DNA of 64,000 bases from Rhynochetos jubatus (taxonomy: Eukaryota > Chordata > Aves > Eurypygiformes > Rhynochetidae). A program made the translations under genes and the position numbers. Where the stretch lies: the NCBI GenBank assembly GCA_027574665.1, contig CM050664.1, positions 20,018,774 to 20,082,773 on the forward strand, given 5' to 3'. This document shows positions 36,826 to 49,034 of the stretch, piece by piece (positions within the stretch are counted from its first letter, which is position 1; every line of letters begins with the position of its first letter). The notes under the pieces are model-generated. The model had not been told where the DNA came from, did no database searches, and saw nothing but the letters and a program-made list of their open reading frames with translations.

Positions 36826-39589
36826 TGAGGTGAGGCAGGAGAAACAGACTGCCCAGCAAGAATTTCCCCTCTATTCAGAGAAAAACAGGTTAAAATAATG
36901 ATGTGATAAAAGAGAGGCGTGTGGGCCACATGCTTTGCTGTCCATCACATCTTTATGTTAACCTTCCTGCCTCCTTTTGTCCTGCTATAGGTTGATGTAG
37001 GAGGTGATGCTGGAAGTTGGTTTCAAGCTGAACTTGCACATCTTCTCAAAACACACTGACCCTATCTCAACAGAAACAAAAAGGAGGGAGGCAAAGACTG
37101 ACACGTCAAGAGATTCTGCTGGAAGACACAGAAAGACACTTACTACCTTTTGTCACGAGGATCCTTTCCAAGTTGGTGCCTGCCTTCTCTGAAGGCCCTT
37201 TGCCAGCTCTTCTCTCCTCCCAAGGCTGCTTTACTCTCTCCTGCCTGACTGTGGCAAATTACCTACACAGTCATCTCTTCCCCTAATGCTGATGGGAGCT
37301 CTTGGAACACTTCTCCCCTCTCCTCCCACCTCTCTCACACACGTGCCTTCTCTTCACTCTCTTCTTTGCCAAGTTGCCTTAAAGACTGCTTTCTCTCCTG
37401 CCTTCCTCTTTTCGCTCCACATCATCTTTGTGGGAGGACTTACAGGGCTAATGCTCTCCTCTGCATGCCATAAGATATCCCTTCTCCAATCCTCCTGTGA
37501 ACAAGAGCTGGTTTTCTGCTCTGTCAACGAAGCTTTTCCAGCTCTCAGCCTGTGAGGTTACATGAACACACAATCACTCCAAACCCAGCCCCAACACATC
37601 CTCTTCTCCTTTCCAGCCCTTTGCAACACTCCTGTCCAACTGCTCAGCCTGTCCATGCTTCTCGCTGGTTTAGATGTGAACGGATCTGTCGTCCAAGCAT
37701 CGCTGTAAGCACAAACACGAAGCAGCACAACTCCAGGTCAAAACTGCTTTGCTACCAAGGGATCTCCAAGCAGAATCATCTTTGTGTGAGTCGCTGGGAA
37801 AGGAAGGTGGGAACAGCTGTGCTATCGCCTCAAGACCTATTCCTCCCATACCCAGAAACGCTTCTTCTCAAGAAGTACCTCATTCAGACTAGTGCTAACC
37901 ACTGCTCGACTTCATTCACCATCAATCATCCCCTCTCCGTGTACTGGAGTGCTGCTGCAGACGCATTTTGATTTGCTTTAAATTGAGTGGCAATGGTGGT
38001 TTCGCTACGCTTGTGTTGGTGCTGAACAGTGGCATGCCCGTTGTGAGCATGATGCCATGGGAGAGACCTGGAGGGGGGAACAGTGAGTGTCACGGTAGAT
38101 ATTTGGGGGGCAAGCAGGGAGAGAAATCCACTAACTGGCAAATGCAAAACTGTATCTAAATATCAGGAGGTTGTAGGTCATTTAACAGCATCACGCCCCC
38201 GGTGAATGAGTTCTCGGTGCAGAGAAGGAGGATCCACCTCACAGCACCGAAGGAGAAAACAGCCGGGAGACAGCAAACATGCCGAGGGGGCTCACACTGT
38301 TTCCCTGTCATCCCGATCTGTTCACTGGGAACGAGCAAACCTGGGAGAAAAAGCTGGGGTCACCTTAGTGTAAGAAAAGCAGGGGGAAAGAAAACTGCCA
38401 GCGGACACCAGAGAATTAATTTAGAAAACAAAAATCCTGCCATTTATTCCTTTTCTCTACTGTCTTTTGGTACATTCTCCCCCAAACCAATAGCCCAACG
38501 CTTCGCACAACGCTCTCAGCAGGACTCGGGAAACGGTGGGTTTCAAACACTGCTTGGCCTGTCTATGGGGCAGGATGCAAGGCTGACTCCACGGCTTTCT
38601 GCCCCATACCTACCCCCTGAGCTTTCTCTCCCCACCAGCAGCAACAGCCCGAACACTCTGCAGGGACACTGCTTCCTCCTGGTCTCCTCAAGTGGTTTAA
38701 TTACAAGTGAATTTAGTGCTGATGGGAAGGAACTAATGGCAAGCAGCAAGAATGAAACTAGCTATCCCCAGAAGTGTGGCGAGGCAGGAGGAGCGCTGGG
38801 CTCAGCCCTGCTGTGAGGGGTGACGTGTCCCGGTGCCCCATGTATAGGATAGGCTCAAGTGCCCTCCTCTTCAGATTGCAGAAATTAGCATGGTTGATCC
38901 CAGGCCACTGACAGCGGGACACAAGGCTGGGATGGTTTCTGTTCATGTATCTGTTGTTTAACAGGAACTAGATAAAGAGCAAAAACCTTTCCTGGAGAAA
39001 CTACTGCTCGGTGTCAATGATTTTCTGTCACTTCTGGCCTGGACTCAGACCTGGCCTGGGGACCTCAGGGTGAAAATGTGTCGTCTCTATTGACTTGTTC
39101 TCTGGCAGTGCCAACGCTGGCAAAAAGACAAATTTTCCTATCAGTTTGGGTTATGATTTATTGGTCCAGGGGTTGAAATTCAATAAAACGAGCTTCTCCA
39201 TCATCACCTCCCAGCAACCATATCTTGATGCTCAGGTAATTTCACAAAGACAACCTGGGAAAAAACCCAAAGCCCAGCCCCAGCGAGACCAGAGACTGTC
39301 AGATACAAATGCCTGTGCAACCATGTTTTGTCACCAGCTGTTGTACCACGAGGTCCCGGCTCACAAAGGAGGCTGTAGAGACAGGGACCATCCCAGGTGC
39401 AGAATGAACATGAAGCCCACGCGGGTGGCACAGCCAAGCCTCTGCGAACCGAGGCCCGGAGAGTCAGAGTAAATGCAGGAGGCTGTTAAAATAGCCAGCG
39501 CATCTCCCACAGAGGCCTTTAGGCAATAGCAGCACCGGGAGAAGAAAGAAATCAGCTCCTAGGAGTTGGTTCAGACCAGTTGTGAGAGT
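36826..39589. other. Intergenic stretch with a pyrimidine-rich segment
   Basis: The part at 37190-37640 is strongly C+T-rich on the plus strand (repeated ctctcc, cttctc), which inflates open frames. The plus-strand frame of 204 codons at 38202-38816 looks compositional and is not recognisable. No gene or clear transposon was found. Confidence 0.42.
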
Positions 39590-39990
39590 ACTCTTGACAT
39601 AAATTTTGTTATATTAATGAGTCACAGCGGTCACATAACCCGCCGTTCCATCATTTCTTCTTTTCTAATGGCCCCTCTCGGAGATCTAATCTCAGTAAAA
39701 TGCTGGAGGAGCCTCTCAAATGGCCATGTTTTACTGCTGTCAGTCTATCACCGGTTCCTCACGCCAAAGGGCCACAGGGGAATAATCTCTTACTTCAGAG
39801 ATCAAAGTCCTGTATTAATGACAGGGAGTTGCCACTCACCCTGAGCGCAGACTGCCCCAGAAACCTGCCGCCTTTCCCTGCCAAAAGCCCTGTTTGTTTA
39901 TAGCAGCGGCATTAATCTGGCGAATGGCTTTCCAGTACAGCCATTATGTACAATCATCACTTATTTAGTGCCCAAAATGCAACAGGTATT
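39590..39990. promoter_or_regulatory. Candidate conserved non-coding element
   Basis: A repeat-free block with 'gttatattaatgagtcacag' (an AP-1-like TGAGTCA within an ATTAATG context), 'gtattaatgacagggag', 'gcggcattaatctggcg' and 'ccattatgtacaatcatcac'. It holds mixed homeodomain, AP-1-like and forkhead-like (tgtttgtttata) words and no sustained coding frame. Regulatory function is inferred. Confidence 0.36.
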
Positions 39991-40781
39991 TGTGGGGACA
40001 TGAAAGAGGCAGAATCCCTTCCTTGACAAGCCTTCAGGCTGATAATAGGAAAAAAACCTCAAATGAGATGAATGGGGCTAAATGATCACGCAGGATTGGC
40101 TTACAGAGATAAAGCACTCAGTTGCTACTCAGGCTCACGAAGATATTTTATACAGCTTTTCATATATATGTAACACATGCAATGAGATGGATGTAAAATG
40201 GGAGACAGAAGGGGAAAAAAATGTGGGAGTGGCTGTATGGACACCAAAGAGAACAAATAGGTGGAGAGATGAGAAGGGTAAGGTGCCTGAAGCCTCTTCG
40301 TTAACCTACCTGGCCATGCTAACAATGTCCAATTTTCTTCTGGTTCCCCACGTAAAGCTAGAACCTGCCCATCCTGCCCTCCACCTGACTGCTGCACTTC
40401 ACATTGACATTAAAATTTGGCAGTTCTCATCCAACTGCTGCAAAGCGGTGCTATATCCCATCTTTCCCATGTCCCAAAGACAAAAGAAGGAGGAAAACCA
40501 GGTGGGGAACCACTGAACTGGCACAGCCTTCCCCAGAGAGCAATCCATGCTTTTGGCCTCCGCAGAAACAAGGACTTAGTTTGAAGCTCTCAAGTGTTTT
40601 TTATATTTATGTGCTGAAAAGTCCTTAAGAAGAAACTCAGGAGCACCTTTCTGTTTTACACAGGGCAGTGGTCTTCAACCCATAGCTCAACAGACAACGT
40701 ACAAAGGTTTAAGACAAGGCAGGTAAGAAAAGCAGGCCTGTTCAGAGTGCAGGTTTACATCCACCAGACAGTGTTCATAAC

Positions 40782-41059
40782 ACAGACTCACAGACTGGGT
40801 TAGGTTGGAGGGGACCTTAAAGCGCACCCAGTCCCACCCCCTGCCATGGGCAGGGACACCCTCCACTAGACCAGGTTGCTCCAAGCCCCATCCAGCCTGG
40901 CCTTGGACACTGCCAGGGATGGGGCATCCACAGCTTCTCTGGGCAACCTGTCCCTGTGCCTCCCCACCCTCTCCGGGAAGAATTCCTTCCTGATGTCCCA
41001 TCTCAATCTCCCTCTTTCAGTTTAAATTCGTTACCCCTTGTCCTGTCACTACAACTACT
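40782..41059 (-). repeat. CR1 LINE 3' end, antisense
   Basis: An antisense avian CR1 tail: 'gggttaggttggagggga', 'cccaccccctgccatgggca', 'caaccccatccagcctgg'-type sequence, 'ggatggggcatccacagctt', 'gaattccttcctgatgtccc' and 'ttaccccttgtcctgtcact'. It covers the same part of the element as the copy at 16135-16510 but is shorter (about 278 bases). Similarity to the consensus is high, so it belongs with the younger layer. The open frames on both strands here are repeat-derived and not genes. Confidence 0.95.
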
Positions 41060-43259
41060 GTATCTCCACCAGGAAACATGTAGATGTCTGTGAACTGGAA
41101 ACAGCTTCCCTGGGTTACAGGACGAGATTTCCAGGCTCAGAGCAAAGCCCCAGGTGGGAGGGAGGTGGTGCCTTCGGGCAGCCCTGCTTTGCTCTGCGGT
41201 GAGACACAGCAGTACCGCTGCCGGGCTGCCTGCACGTGGTCTGCACCCCAGCAGTGCTCAGGAGGGGGACGCCGCCACTGAGACATTCAACATTCGTGAT
41301 TGTCTCTTAAGCAGCTCATCACCCATACCAGTCATCTGAACACCTCCAACGCTTACACGGGTAGTTCAGGTAAACACAATCTCTGATGTGCTAACAAGAA
41401 AAGGATCTGAGCTCAGAAAGCCAGATTGGGCTTTACCAGCAGCCAGAAGCACGCATCTGGAAGCCACAAGATTAAATCACTCCAAAAATTGGGCCTCTAC
41501 AGGGGAGATGGACAGCATTTCTATTTTGGGTTTACTGTCAGCATTACAGGCCACATGCATCTGCCCTGGTTTTGCCTGTGGTCTAGCGCTGTCTGTTAGA
41601 AACGATGTCAGGAAAGACTTTGTGCACGGAAGGCTCTGGCAACCGCCAGCTGAGAGCCGACCCAGCAGAAAGGGCTGAGAGAGGCAACCCAGCCTTGGAG
41701 GTCTAGGAGCAAGAGGAAATGTCAGTAGGATGCAGACTGGCGTGTTAGCAAAGGCTAGGAAAAAAAGCAGGTGAACCTGAAGATTTTTAATTTTTGTAAC
41801 ACTGACTAGAATTATTATTGCCTTTTTTCTGCCAAGGAAATCTCTTTGCAATGTTAACGTGGCCCCCCCAAATATCACTTCCCAGTAAGATCCCCATAAG
41901 CGCTGCAATCTTCCAGATGATGCATTTGACGCCAGGAGAACCTGCTCAGCACAGCTACACGGCAGCGGAGGCTGCTCTGCCTCTGCTCTGGGTGTGTGCC
42001 ACCGCGCTGGCTCTCCACACCCCACAAACCCAGCACACGAAGAGGCTGCTGTACGCGAACAGGCGCGTGAGCTCATCCACAGAAGGTGTTATTTCTGCTG
42101 GAATCAGGCAATGTGCACAGAAAGCCCATCTGCTGGGAAGGAGCAACGTGCCTGGCCTCGCAAGGATGCTCCCTCCTGCTTGCCACTGCTCTCATCTCGT
42201 TGCTGGACTGGTTTCAGACAACTGTCTTGCATTGGCCTCCACTCCACAGCAGCACCAAATCCCCACCGTTTCCACTTCTCTCTAACATCCTTGATGTATT
42301 CCCCACCCAAAGATTCTCATTCATTCGTTCAGGTGCCCAAGCGTGCTGTCCTCCCACCCTGCCCTCTCCACCGTCACCCCAAGCAGCGTGTCCTGACTCC
42401 GGGGACAAGCCCAAGACCAGCCATGTAGAGACCTGTGACCATGCCGTCACTCCTACCTCTCTGCCTCTCGGCTCGTAGATGAAAAGAGGCAGAGGAGGAA
42501 GAATAACAGAAAAGAAAGGCATTGCTTGCAGAAATTGTATTGCTTCTGCTCCAAACATTAGATGACAGCCCACAGCACTCCCCTGGGGACCTAATCCAAA
42601 TCCATATACACAGACCTGGACATTTCCAGGATAAAAGCTTCCCTGCCTGGGTTCATTTCAACTCTAACAAGACCCCTGCTTAAGAGAGAGACTGAGCTAA
42701 CAGAAGGCAAGGTCGCAGGCTGCAAAGCTTAATGGATTCGGGAAGAGCTGGGGGACCAGAGTCCCTGCTGGTACGTGCTCTGCTGTCCTCCCTCCCAGCA
42801 CAATGTCCTCTGCGCCCAGAGGACAGCCGGGCTCTGCACGGGCAGGTCCTCTCCACTACAGGTGAAGGGAGGCTGTGGCTGTGCACATACATCTCAACCC
42901 CATGGAAGAGAGAGCGCAACAAGCACCAGCAGTGGCACTTAATGCAGGACACACCGTAATGCCAGACAGAACTGAGTATTTAGCGCTCTTGCTCCAAGAG
43001 CGCAGTGTGACCCTTGCTGCGTGCCTGGAGCTATTTAGCACTGCACAGTTTGGATAAAGAGGGTTTGTAGAAAGGAAAAAACAACAACAACAGAAAGAAT
43101 CCCAGTGGTGCACGCCGACAAAAGCACACACATAAGGCAGAGGAGCAGCAGATGAATTCATGCCCTGATGCAAAGACTGCATTTAAATAACATACAGCAC
43201 CACATTTCCCTCCTGGCTCCACCACGTTGCTCACTGAAAGAAATCCATATGGTTAACCT
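41060..43259. other. Intergenic stretch, no gene recognised
   Basis: About 2.2 kb of moderate G+C with several overlapping open frames. The longest is minus-strand 41477-42076, 199 codons, with no recognisable family, and no splice or start context was assessed as convincing. A short (CAA)n run lies at about 43080-43093. Confidence 0.42.
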
Positions 43260-43810
43260 GGCAGGGAGAATGTGTCTCTGTGATTTTCACTGAGCTAATG
43301 GGAGCCAATAACGTTACCTGTATCTTGGAGGACAGTGTTCCCGCCCATCCCAATATTTGTCTAATAAAAGGTCAGCCCATTATATGGCATCTATTTGCAA
43401 AATTAAGAGCCTCTCTCCAGCAGCTAAATGCTTGCTTTAGGTTTGGAATTACTGTAATTAAAGTTACATTGTGCTCGGATTGGTGCCAATCACTGCAGAG
43501 CTCCAGGCACGACCTGCCGTTCCCAGCACCATGCGCCTGGGCGTCCCACTCCATTAGCTCCAGGGAATTAGCTGTCATTAACGAAGAGATGCACACTCCT
43601 TCGTGTTGTCAAACCGCAATCAAGCGGGTCACAGGTGAAGAATAAATACTTTCAGAACAAGCCCAATTACACCATTTACATTTCATTATAGAACCTGTTT
43701 AATCCACTGATGGGCTCCCAAGTTCTTCTGCTTAATAAACAGCATTTCAGAGGAATTAATAGGCCCTGCAAAACATGCTAATTACACTCTTTTGCATTGC
43801 ATTTGCAATA
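43260..43810. promoter_or_regulatory. Candidate conserved non-coding element
   Basis: A 550-base, repeat-free block with many homeodomain-type words (ctgtaattaaagttac, ggaattagctgtcattaac, catgctaattacactc) and octamer-like 'ttgcatttgcaat'. The perfect inverted motif GATTGG-TG-CCAATC at 43478-43491 holds back-to-back CCAAT boxes and resembles an NF-Y or NFI target. The plus-strand open frame of 121 codons here is not recognisable. This is one of the two best enhancer candidates in the window; conservation has not been tested. Confidence 0.45.
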
Positions 43811-45759
43811 TTGATTTTTAAAGTTGCCACTTCCCCATCCACTCTCCTTTCCCAGCCCCAAAGCCTTAACTTTCACAAAAGTACACTAAAACCAACCTAA
43901 TTACTGGTGACTTTAGAAGCTAATGCATCTCTCTTGTCAACGCTCAGTTCCAGCGGAGGCCAACACACAGAGAGGGATTTTCACGTCCATAACTTGTGCA
44001 AGTTCCTCCAGACGACCACTGGAAACAGCTGCTGAATAGCAATTACAGGCAGAGAGCAGGCATCAGCAGAGACTTTGCCATAGCAACCAGCCTAGCTGGA
44101 CCTGCTCCCCAAAGACGCCTCCTCCTCCCAAAGACCACAGCAGCGGAACGGGTACGATGACAACACAACCACCGCAATCTCATTTTGATTTGAAACCGAA
44201 GCTATTTGATGCTCTCCTGGGCACTGAACTGTTTAAAAACAAAAGGAAAGTTTATTTTCAAATTGTGGGCCTCAGCTAAACCGTTCAGAAGAGAGGAACA
44301 AATCAGACACACTCGTGAAACACGCCGTCTGGCTGTTTACTCACCCTGGCTATTTTGCCCAGCTCATGCCACCAGCTTTCTGCTCTTTTCCTTCTCCACG
44401 TGCTCACTCTGCCCTCCCCTCCGCTGCTGTGAACACCATTTCCTTTATTCAGTGGGTTTCCTTTCCAACCTCTGACTTTCTGAATGGGCTTGGTGGCTGT
44501 CGCTTACCACGGTGGTTTTATCCAAAGCTTACTGACAGCCAAAAACACTCGGAGGAGGAGATGGCAAGAGGGACAGCAGTGCTTGCTGTGTTCTTCCACA
44601 GCACCTGCAGATTGTTTAAACAGAGCTGGCAACAAAGGACAACAACCTGCTGTGTTTAATTCCTTTGCTAACAACAAAGCAGGAGAGAAACGCCAAAGGA
44701 AGCCACTCTGGGGCTGTCAGAAGATGGTGAGATACTCAGCAGCCATGACTTGAAGTGACATAGGGGAAAGGAGACAGGGTCACATCTGGGGGGACCCGCA
44801 ATGCCAACAACAGACAGCAGAAGGGAGCTCGCAGAAAACAGAGGTTGTCCCAGACGGCTGTTCTGTGACACGGGACAGAGCCTCAGGAAATGCAATAGAA
44901 AGGGCTGAGCTGTACTCCTGCCACTCAGAAACTTTCCCGGTAGTTAAGGCAGGTTTCTCAGGGAATGGATATGGAAGCAGTTACCGCAAAAATGGACATA
45001 AGGAGCAGTCAAAGTTTAATGAAGACAACACATACTGCTCAGATGTACTGTCTCTTTGCTAGGAATTCGAGCAGATGAAAGAGAGCATGTCCCCACCTGC
45101 ACCGGAGAACAGCACAAGTACAACCCATGGCGAAGGATTTCATCTCCCGTGCGTCTCGTTTACGCGAATGCTCATCCAGGAGCGCGTTATCGCACCAGTC
45201 AAAACCGTCTGTGTTCGCCCAATCACCCATGTAACCCTCCTTCTGAAGGCAAGGCCAGGTGCTCCTCAGCCCCAGGGCACCCACTGCAGGCGCTGGCCTC
45301 GCACCGTCCGGTCAAGGGAACCGCTCAGGAGCCGTCTGGTACGCTCTGCACAACACGAAGCCTCCGCCCCTGTGTATCCAAGCCCCGCTCCTCGCCCTTC
45401 ATGCAAACATCTGGCATGCAGGAGGCAGCAACACATGCCACAGGCACCCAAGGCACGCAGGAAGGTTGGCTGGCGTCTTGTGCCATTTGAAAACATAATT
45501 ATCATGTGTATGGGATTGCTTTTGCCTCTCAGAGATTCTGGAGGGATTTACAAACTTAAGATGCTACAAATAATACCGTGGGATCTCTTTCCCCACATAA
45601 GCACCAAACTGGATTAGTTACTGTCTGGGAAACACTCTGAAGTATCGCTTACGCTATTAGTCGTGCAGCCCCTGCTTCACACCACCCACCAACGCTAGCA
45701 CAGGCTGGACAGGAGGTATAAATACCAACCAGATTTTGCTAAACCTGTGAGGGTGGGAG
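43811..45759. other. Intergenic stretch with a weak exon-like segment
   Basis: Mostly unremarkable. At 45063 an open frame on the plus strand (to 45617) follows a fair splice acceptor (actgtctctttgctag). It begins EFEQMKESMSPPAPENSTST but is not recognised. The only phase-0 donor candidate nearby (CAT|GTAACC near 45231) is weak. I leave it as a hypothesis. Confidence 0.35.
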
Positions 45760-45850
45760 CTTTCAATAGCCACAATGTAATTACATTAATATTTGTCAAG
45801 AATTGCTCTTATTCTCATGAAAACGCCACAAGAAATCAAAACCTACAAGC
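45760..45850. promoter_or_regulatory. Small CNE-like block with 14-bp palindrome
   Basis: AATGTAATTACATT at 45774-45787 is a perfect palindrome centred on TAATTA, followed by 'aatatttgtcaag'. A homeodomain dimer site is possible. The block is short and the call is weak. Confidence 0.35.
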
Positions 45851-48800
45851 GGTTTTATGTCTCTTCCGCAGGGCAGACCCTTAGGCAATGCAACATCTCC
45901 ATGGCTGCTGCAGACAAGGGTGCTTTTTAATGCAAAACCTTCTGACAAACCTTTACTTCAGGTTTTCCAAAGCAGGGCTAACCCAGCCTAGCTCTGCACA
46001 GTTTGCAACAGCAGAAAAGATCACAGTACCAGGAGAGTTTGCAATAGAGCAGCTAAGACCATCTCTAATTTAAAGTGATAGAAAAACAAATTGAGAAAAA
46101 GATATAGTAAACTATTTGAAGCTTAGCCCTTCTTAATCATCCACAGAAAGCAACAGCTCACTCTTGCCATCTCATCGCACAGGTAAGATTAAAGACAGGC
46201 AGGAGATTTTTACCCGGTAGTTACAATGATTAATGTTTCTAAACAGACATACAGTTTGAAAGCACTATTACAGGAAAAAGAAAAGTTGTTGCTTCATATG
46301 CTCAACCCACTCTTTTCCCTGGGCATTGAGCCAGCGACTGAAGAATGAGGAAAGTTGCTATTTAAAGAGTAATCTTGAATTGCAAGGTTCGGTAATGAAC
46401 ATGACTTGTTACAGTCCCCTTTGCTAAAATCAGGGGCAAATGAAGAAAGCATGGATGAGTGCTCTGCCGAGCAGCCTGTCCTCAGTCAAACCTGGAGGAG
46501 GAAGACTGGTGATATGCTTCTGTCAACTGTCTCTCCATCCCAGTTTCCCCGGCAGCATCAGAACAAACTTCACTCCTTCACTGCCAGCAAAGAACCGGGA
46601 GCTGCTCTGCACAGGTTACCTTTCCTGCCTGTTGCTGTCAAGGAAGATGGAAGAAGATGATTCCAGTGAATTCGAAGAGCAAAACACAGCAGCTGTCACT
46701 TTTTAGGCAAGCTACGGGGCTATACAGAGCCACCAGTCTCCTAATTGTGACATAACGCACATTCTACAGGGGATCATGCTGGGAAAAGAAAAGGTGCAAG
46801 CTTCCATGAAGCCAATGTGCCTTCCTCATTAGTTGCTGCAATACTTCTGTGAACAACTCCCGCCAGAGCTGGGATGCTACAAGTATGCCTGCTCCTCGCT
46901 AGGAAATAAGTTGGAATAAGTTCCTGCAAAACCAGCTTGCGGTCTGTCTGGGCACGGTGGGTTGCTCACAGTTCCTATTGTACCTCATCATGCCCCAGTA
47001 CAATTTAAATAGTTCACTGTGGGGAAATAAGAGGAGAATAAAGTCCATCGGTTTTGTTTTCTGCTTAGTCTCAGGAAGGTTGTTGTGAGTTGTGGCTGTA
47101 AAACCTCCCAGAAACAAGTCCAGTGTGAGCTCCTGCATCCAGGGCTTCCTGCTATTATAAACTCTGCGAAATAGCATGCCGTGTCCTGCCCATAAGGCAG
47201 ATAGACAACAGACTGTGCTCTAATTAGAAAAGACATGCTTCCCACATTCTCCATAACGCTGCCTCAGCCTACAACTAAGGACAAATAAATAACTGTCAGG
47301 GCTAATAAGCCCAGAATCATAGAGAAGGGAAAAAACAGAAATTGGATCTACTCAGATCTCATCTATGTGATCACAAAGACTGCACCGGGACAACTGTGGA
47401 GACAAACAAAACCAGCTACGGTTGATCCAGTTCTTGAGCAGACTCAGACACGCTCCACCTCAACAGTGTCAATCCCTCGGCACTGTTCTGCATTTCCAAA
47501 CTAGTAAGAGGCGCAGACTGCCACAGGTGATTAACTGCAGCGTTTGAGCAGCATGAGAAGACCTTCTCCATTTCCATCTGCCAGAGCACAGGAAGAGGAC
47601 ATGAGGCGATACCCAGTGTGGGGAGCTGCGATGGTGACGGCACAGCACCAGGGCTGGCTGCACAGAGCAGCGTTTAGGGTGTTGTGGGGGTGAAAGGTGT
47701 CACAGGGGTGACGTCCAGAAGCATCGTGTGCACTGCCCACATGGATCACAGACAGTCATTACAAAAAACCTGTATCTAGAGCCCTCCAGTTTTGCATCCC
47801 CTCTCCCCATGCCCCCATAGCGAGGGATACCAACTCCAGAGACATTTCCGACCCTCCCCGAGAGCCAGCCGTGTCACTGCAGTGTACAGTTTCACCAAGC
47901 AAGTTCCTCAGCCTGTTGTTGTGGTTAAGAAAAATGTAAAAAACTACATCATGAATGGAGGATTAATATCAAGTGACAGTTTCCAACAGAAAACATGAAG
48001 AACAAGTTGGAGTTACCCAAATTGCCTCAGTTCAGTCCCTCCATTCCTTCCATAGCCACCGAACAACCGTTCAGGCATCTGTTCAGAATTAATTTTCATT
48101 AATCCACTTTGCCTTTCTGCCCACAGACCCGCGGCAGGGCCTGGCCCCCCCAGCCATCTGCAGGGCATTGGAGCAGTTCACTCCTGCTGGGAGCCTGTCC
48201 CTGCCAAGTGAGCACCCACTGGGACGAAGCAGTGTCGGCTCCCTCCTATCAGTAGTACTGCGTGTCAAATGTCCCTCCTTGGGGACAGCCACGCACTTGA
48301 CAAACACTGGTGTTCCCAGCGCACTCTGTTACTCAGCGAGGAGAAAACAGGGGTTGGACTTGAGACCAGGAGGCTGCTCAGAGCTTCTCCCACAAGAACA
48401 GTGACAGCAGGAGCCACCATATGGGATGAGACACGAAGCAACTTTGCCTTGCTGACTGCACAGGACTAATCAGGCTGAACTTGGGGCCCATCTGCTGACC
48501 ACTCCGATCACAGGCTACATAACCAGAACTTTACCCATGAGCTGGCTGGACCATGGGCACACACGGTGGGGGAGGGAATGGCATCTACACACTCACCTGC
48601 TCCTCGGTTCCTCCAACGCTGCTCCGAAGGGAACCACTTCAGCTCTGTCCTGGAGAGATCAGTCTCTGGAAACAGCAAGGCAACACCTTGTGTTGCCGCT
48701 ACCTCAGATTACTAATCAGCCTGAAATACGCATCATTTGAATGAAGAGAGGTATTTATTTATTCTAAAAGAAACCTCTTCACATTGCAGAGGCTGAAAGA

Positions 48801-48965
48801 CTCAACCCTCACAAGGTGCTGCCCAGCTCTCGGTGGCCACTGGACATCTCCTGCTCAGGGCTGCAGTGTTTGAAAGAAGCAGCAACCTCCTCGCCCTGGC
48901 TGAGCAGAAGTCAGTGAGAGGGTTCCAGGTGATGGAGCTGACTTCTTGAGAAAGGCGGCTGTGCT
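45851..48965. other. Intergenic stretch, no gene recognised
   Basis: About 3.1 kb without recognisable genes or clear repeats. Around 47312 'agaatcatagag' recalls CR1 tails but is too short to call. Open frames stay below 100 codons. Confidence 0.42.
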
Positions 48966-49034
48966 GGTTACAGCACATAACCTCACACTAGCTACAGCGA
49001 AGAAAATTAACTCTATCCTGACTAAAACCAGCAG
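48966..49034 (-). mobile_element. Fragment of an avian ERVL-type LTR
   Basis: On the minus strand the roughly 70 bases read 'tgctggttttagtcagg', 'atagagttaattttcttc', 'tgtagctagtgtgaggtt' and 'atgtgctg'. This follows the start of an LTR common in bird genomes (gctggttttggctgggatagagttaattttc...gctagtatgggg). Only the LTR's beginning is recognisable; no internal retroviral region and no second LTR are near. It is a decayed, incomplete fossil. The class (ERVL, class III) is named from memory. Confidence 0.5.

Noticed and set aside
38202-38816. Plus-strand open frame of 204 codons, the longest in the window
   Set aside because: Low-complexity, serine/proline-rich translation with no recognised family and no promoter or splice context.
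40687-41001. Minus-strand open frame of 104 codons and plus-strand frame at 40805-40993
   Set aside because: Both mostly cover the antisense CR1 3' end.
41477-42076. Minus-strand open frame of 199 codons
   Set aside because: No recognisable domain. Long frames arise by chance in G+C-richer DNA, and there is no supporting start or splice context.
45075-45617. Plus-strand open frame of 180 codons as a complete gene
   Set aside because: No recognised family and no promoter. Only its 5' part is mentioned as a weak exon hypothesis.
47310-47325. 'agaatcatagagaagg' as the start of an antisense CR1 tail
   Set aside because: The match ends after about 12 bases.
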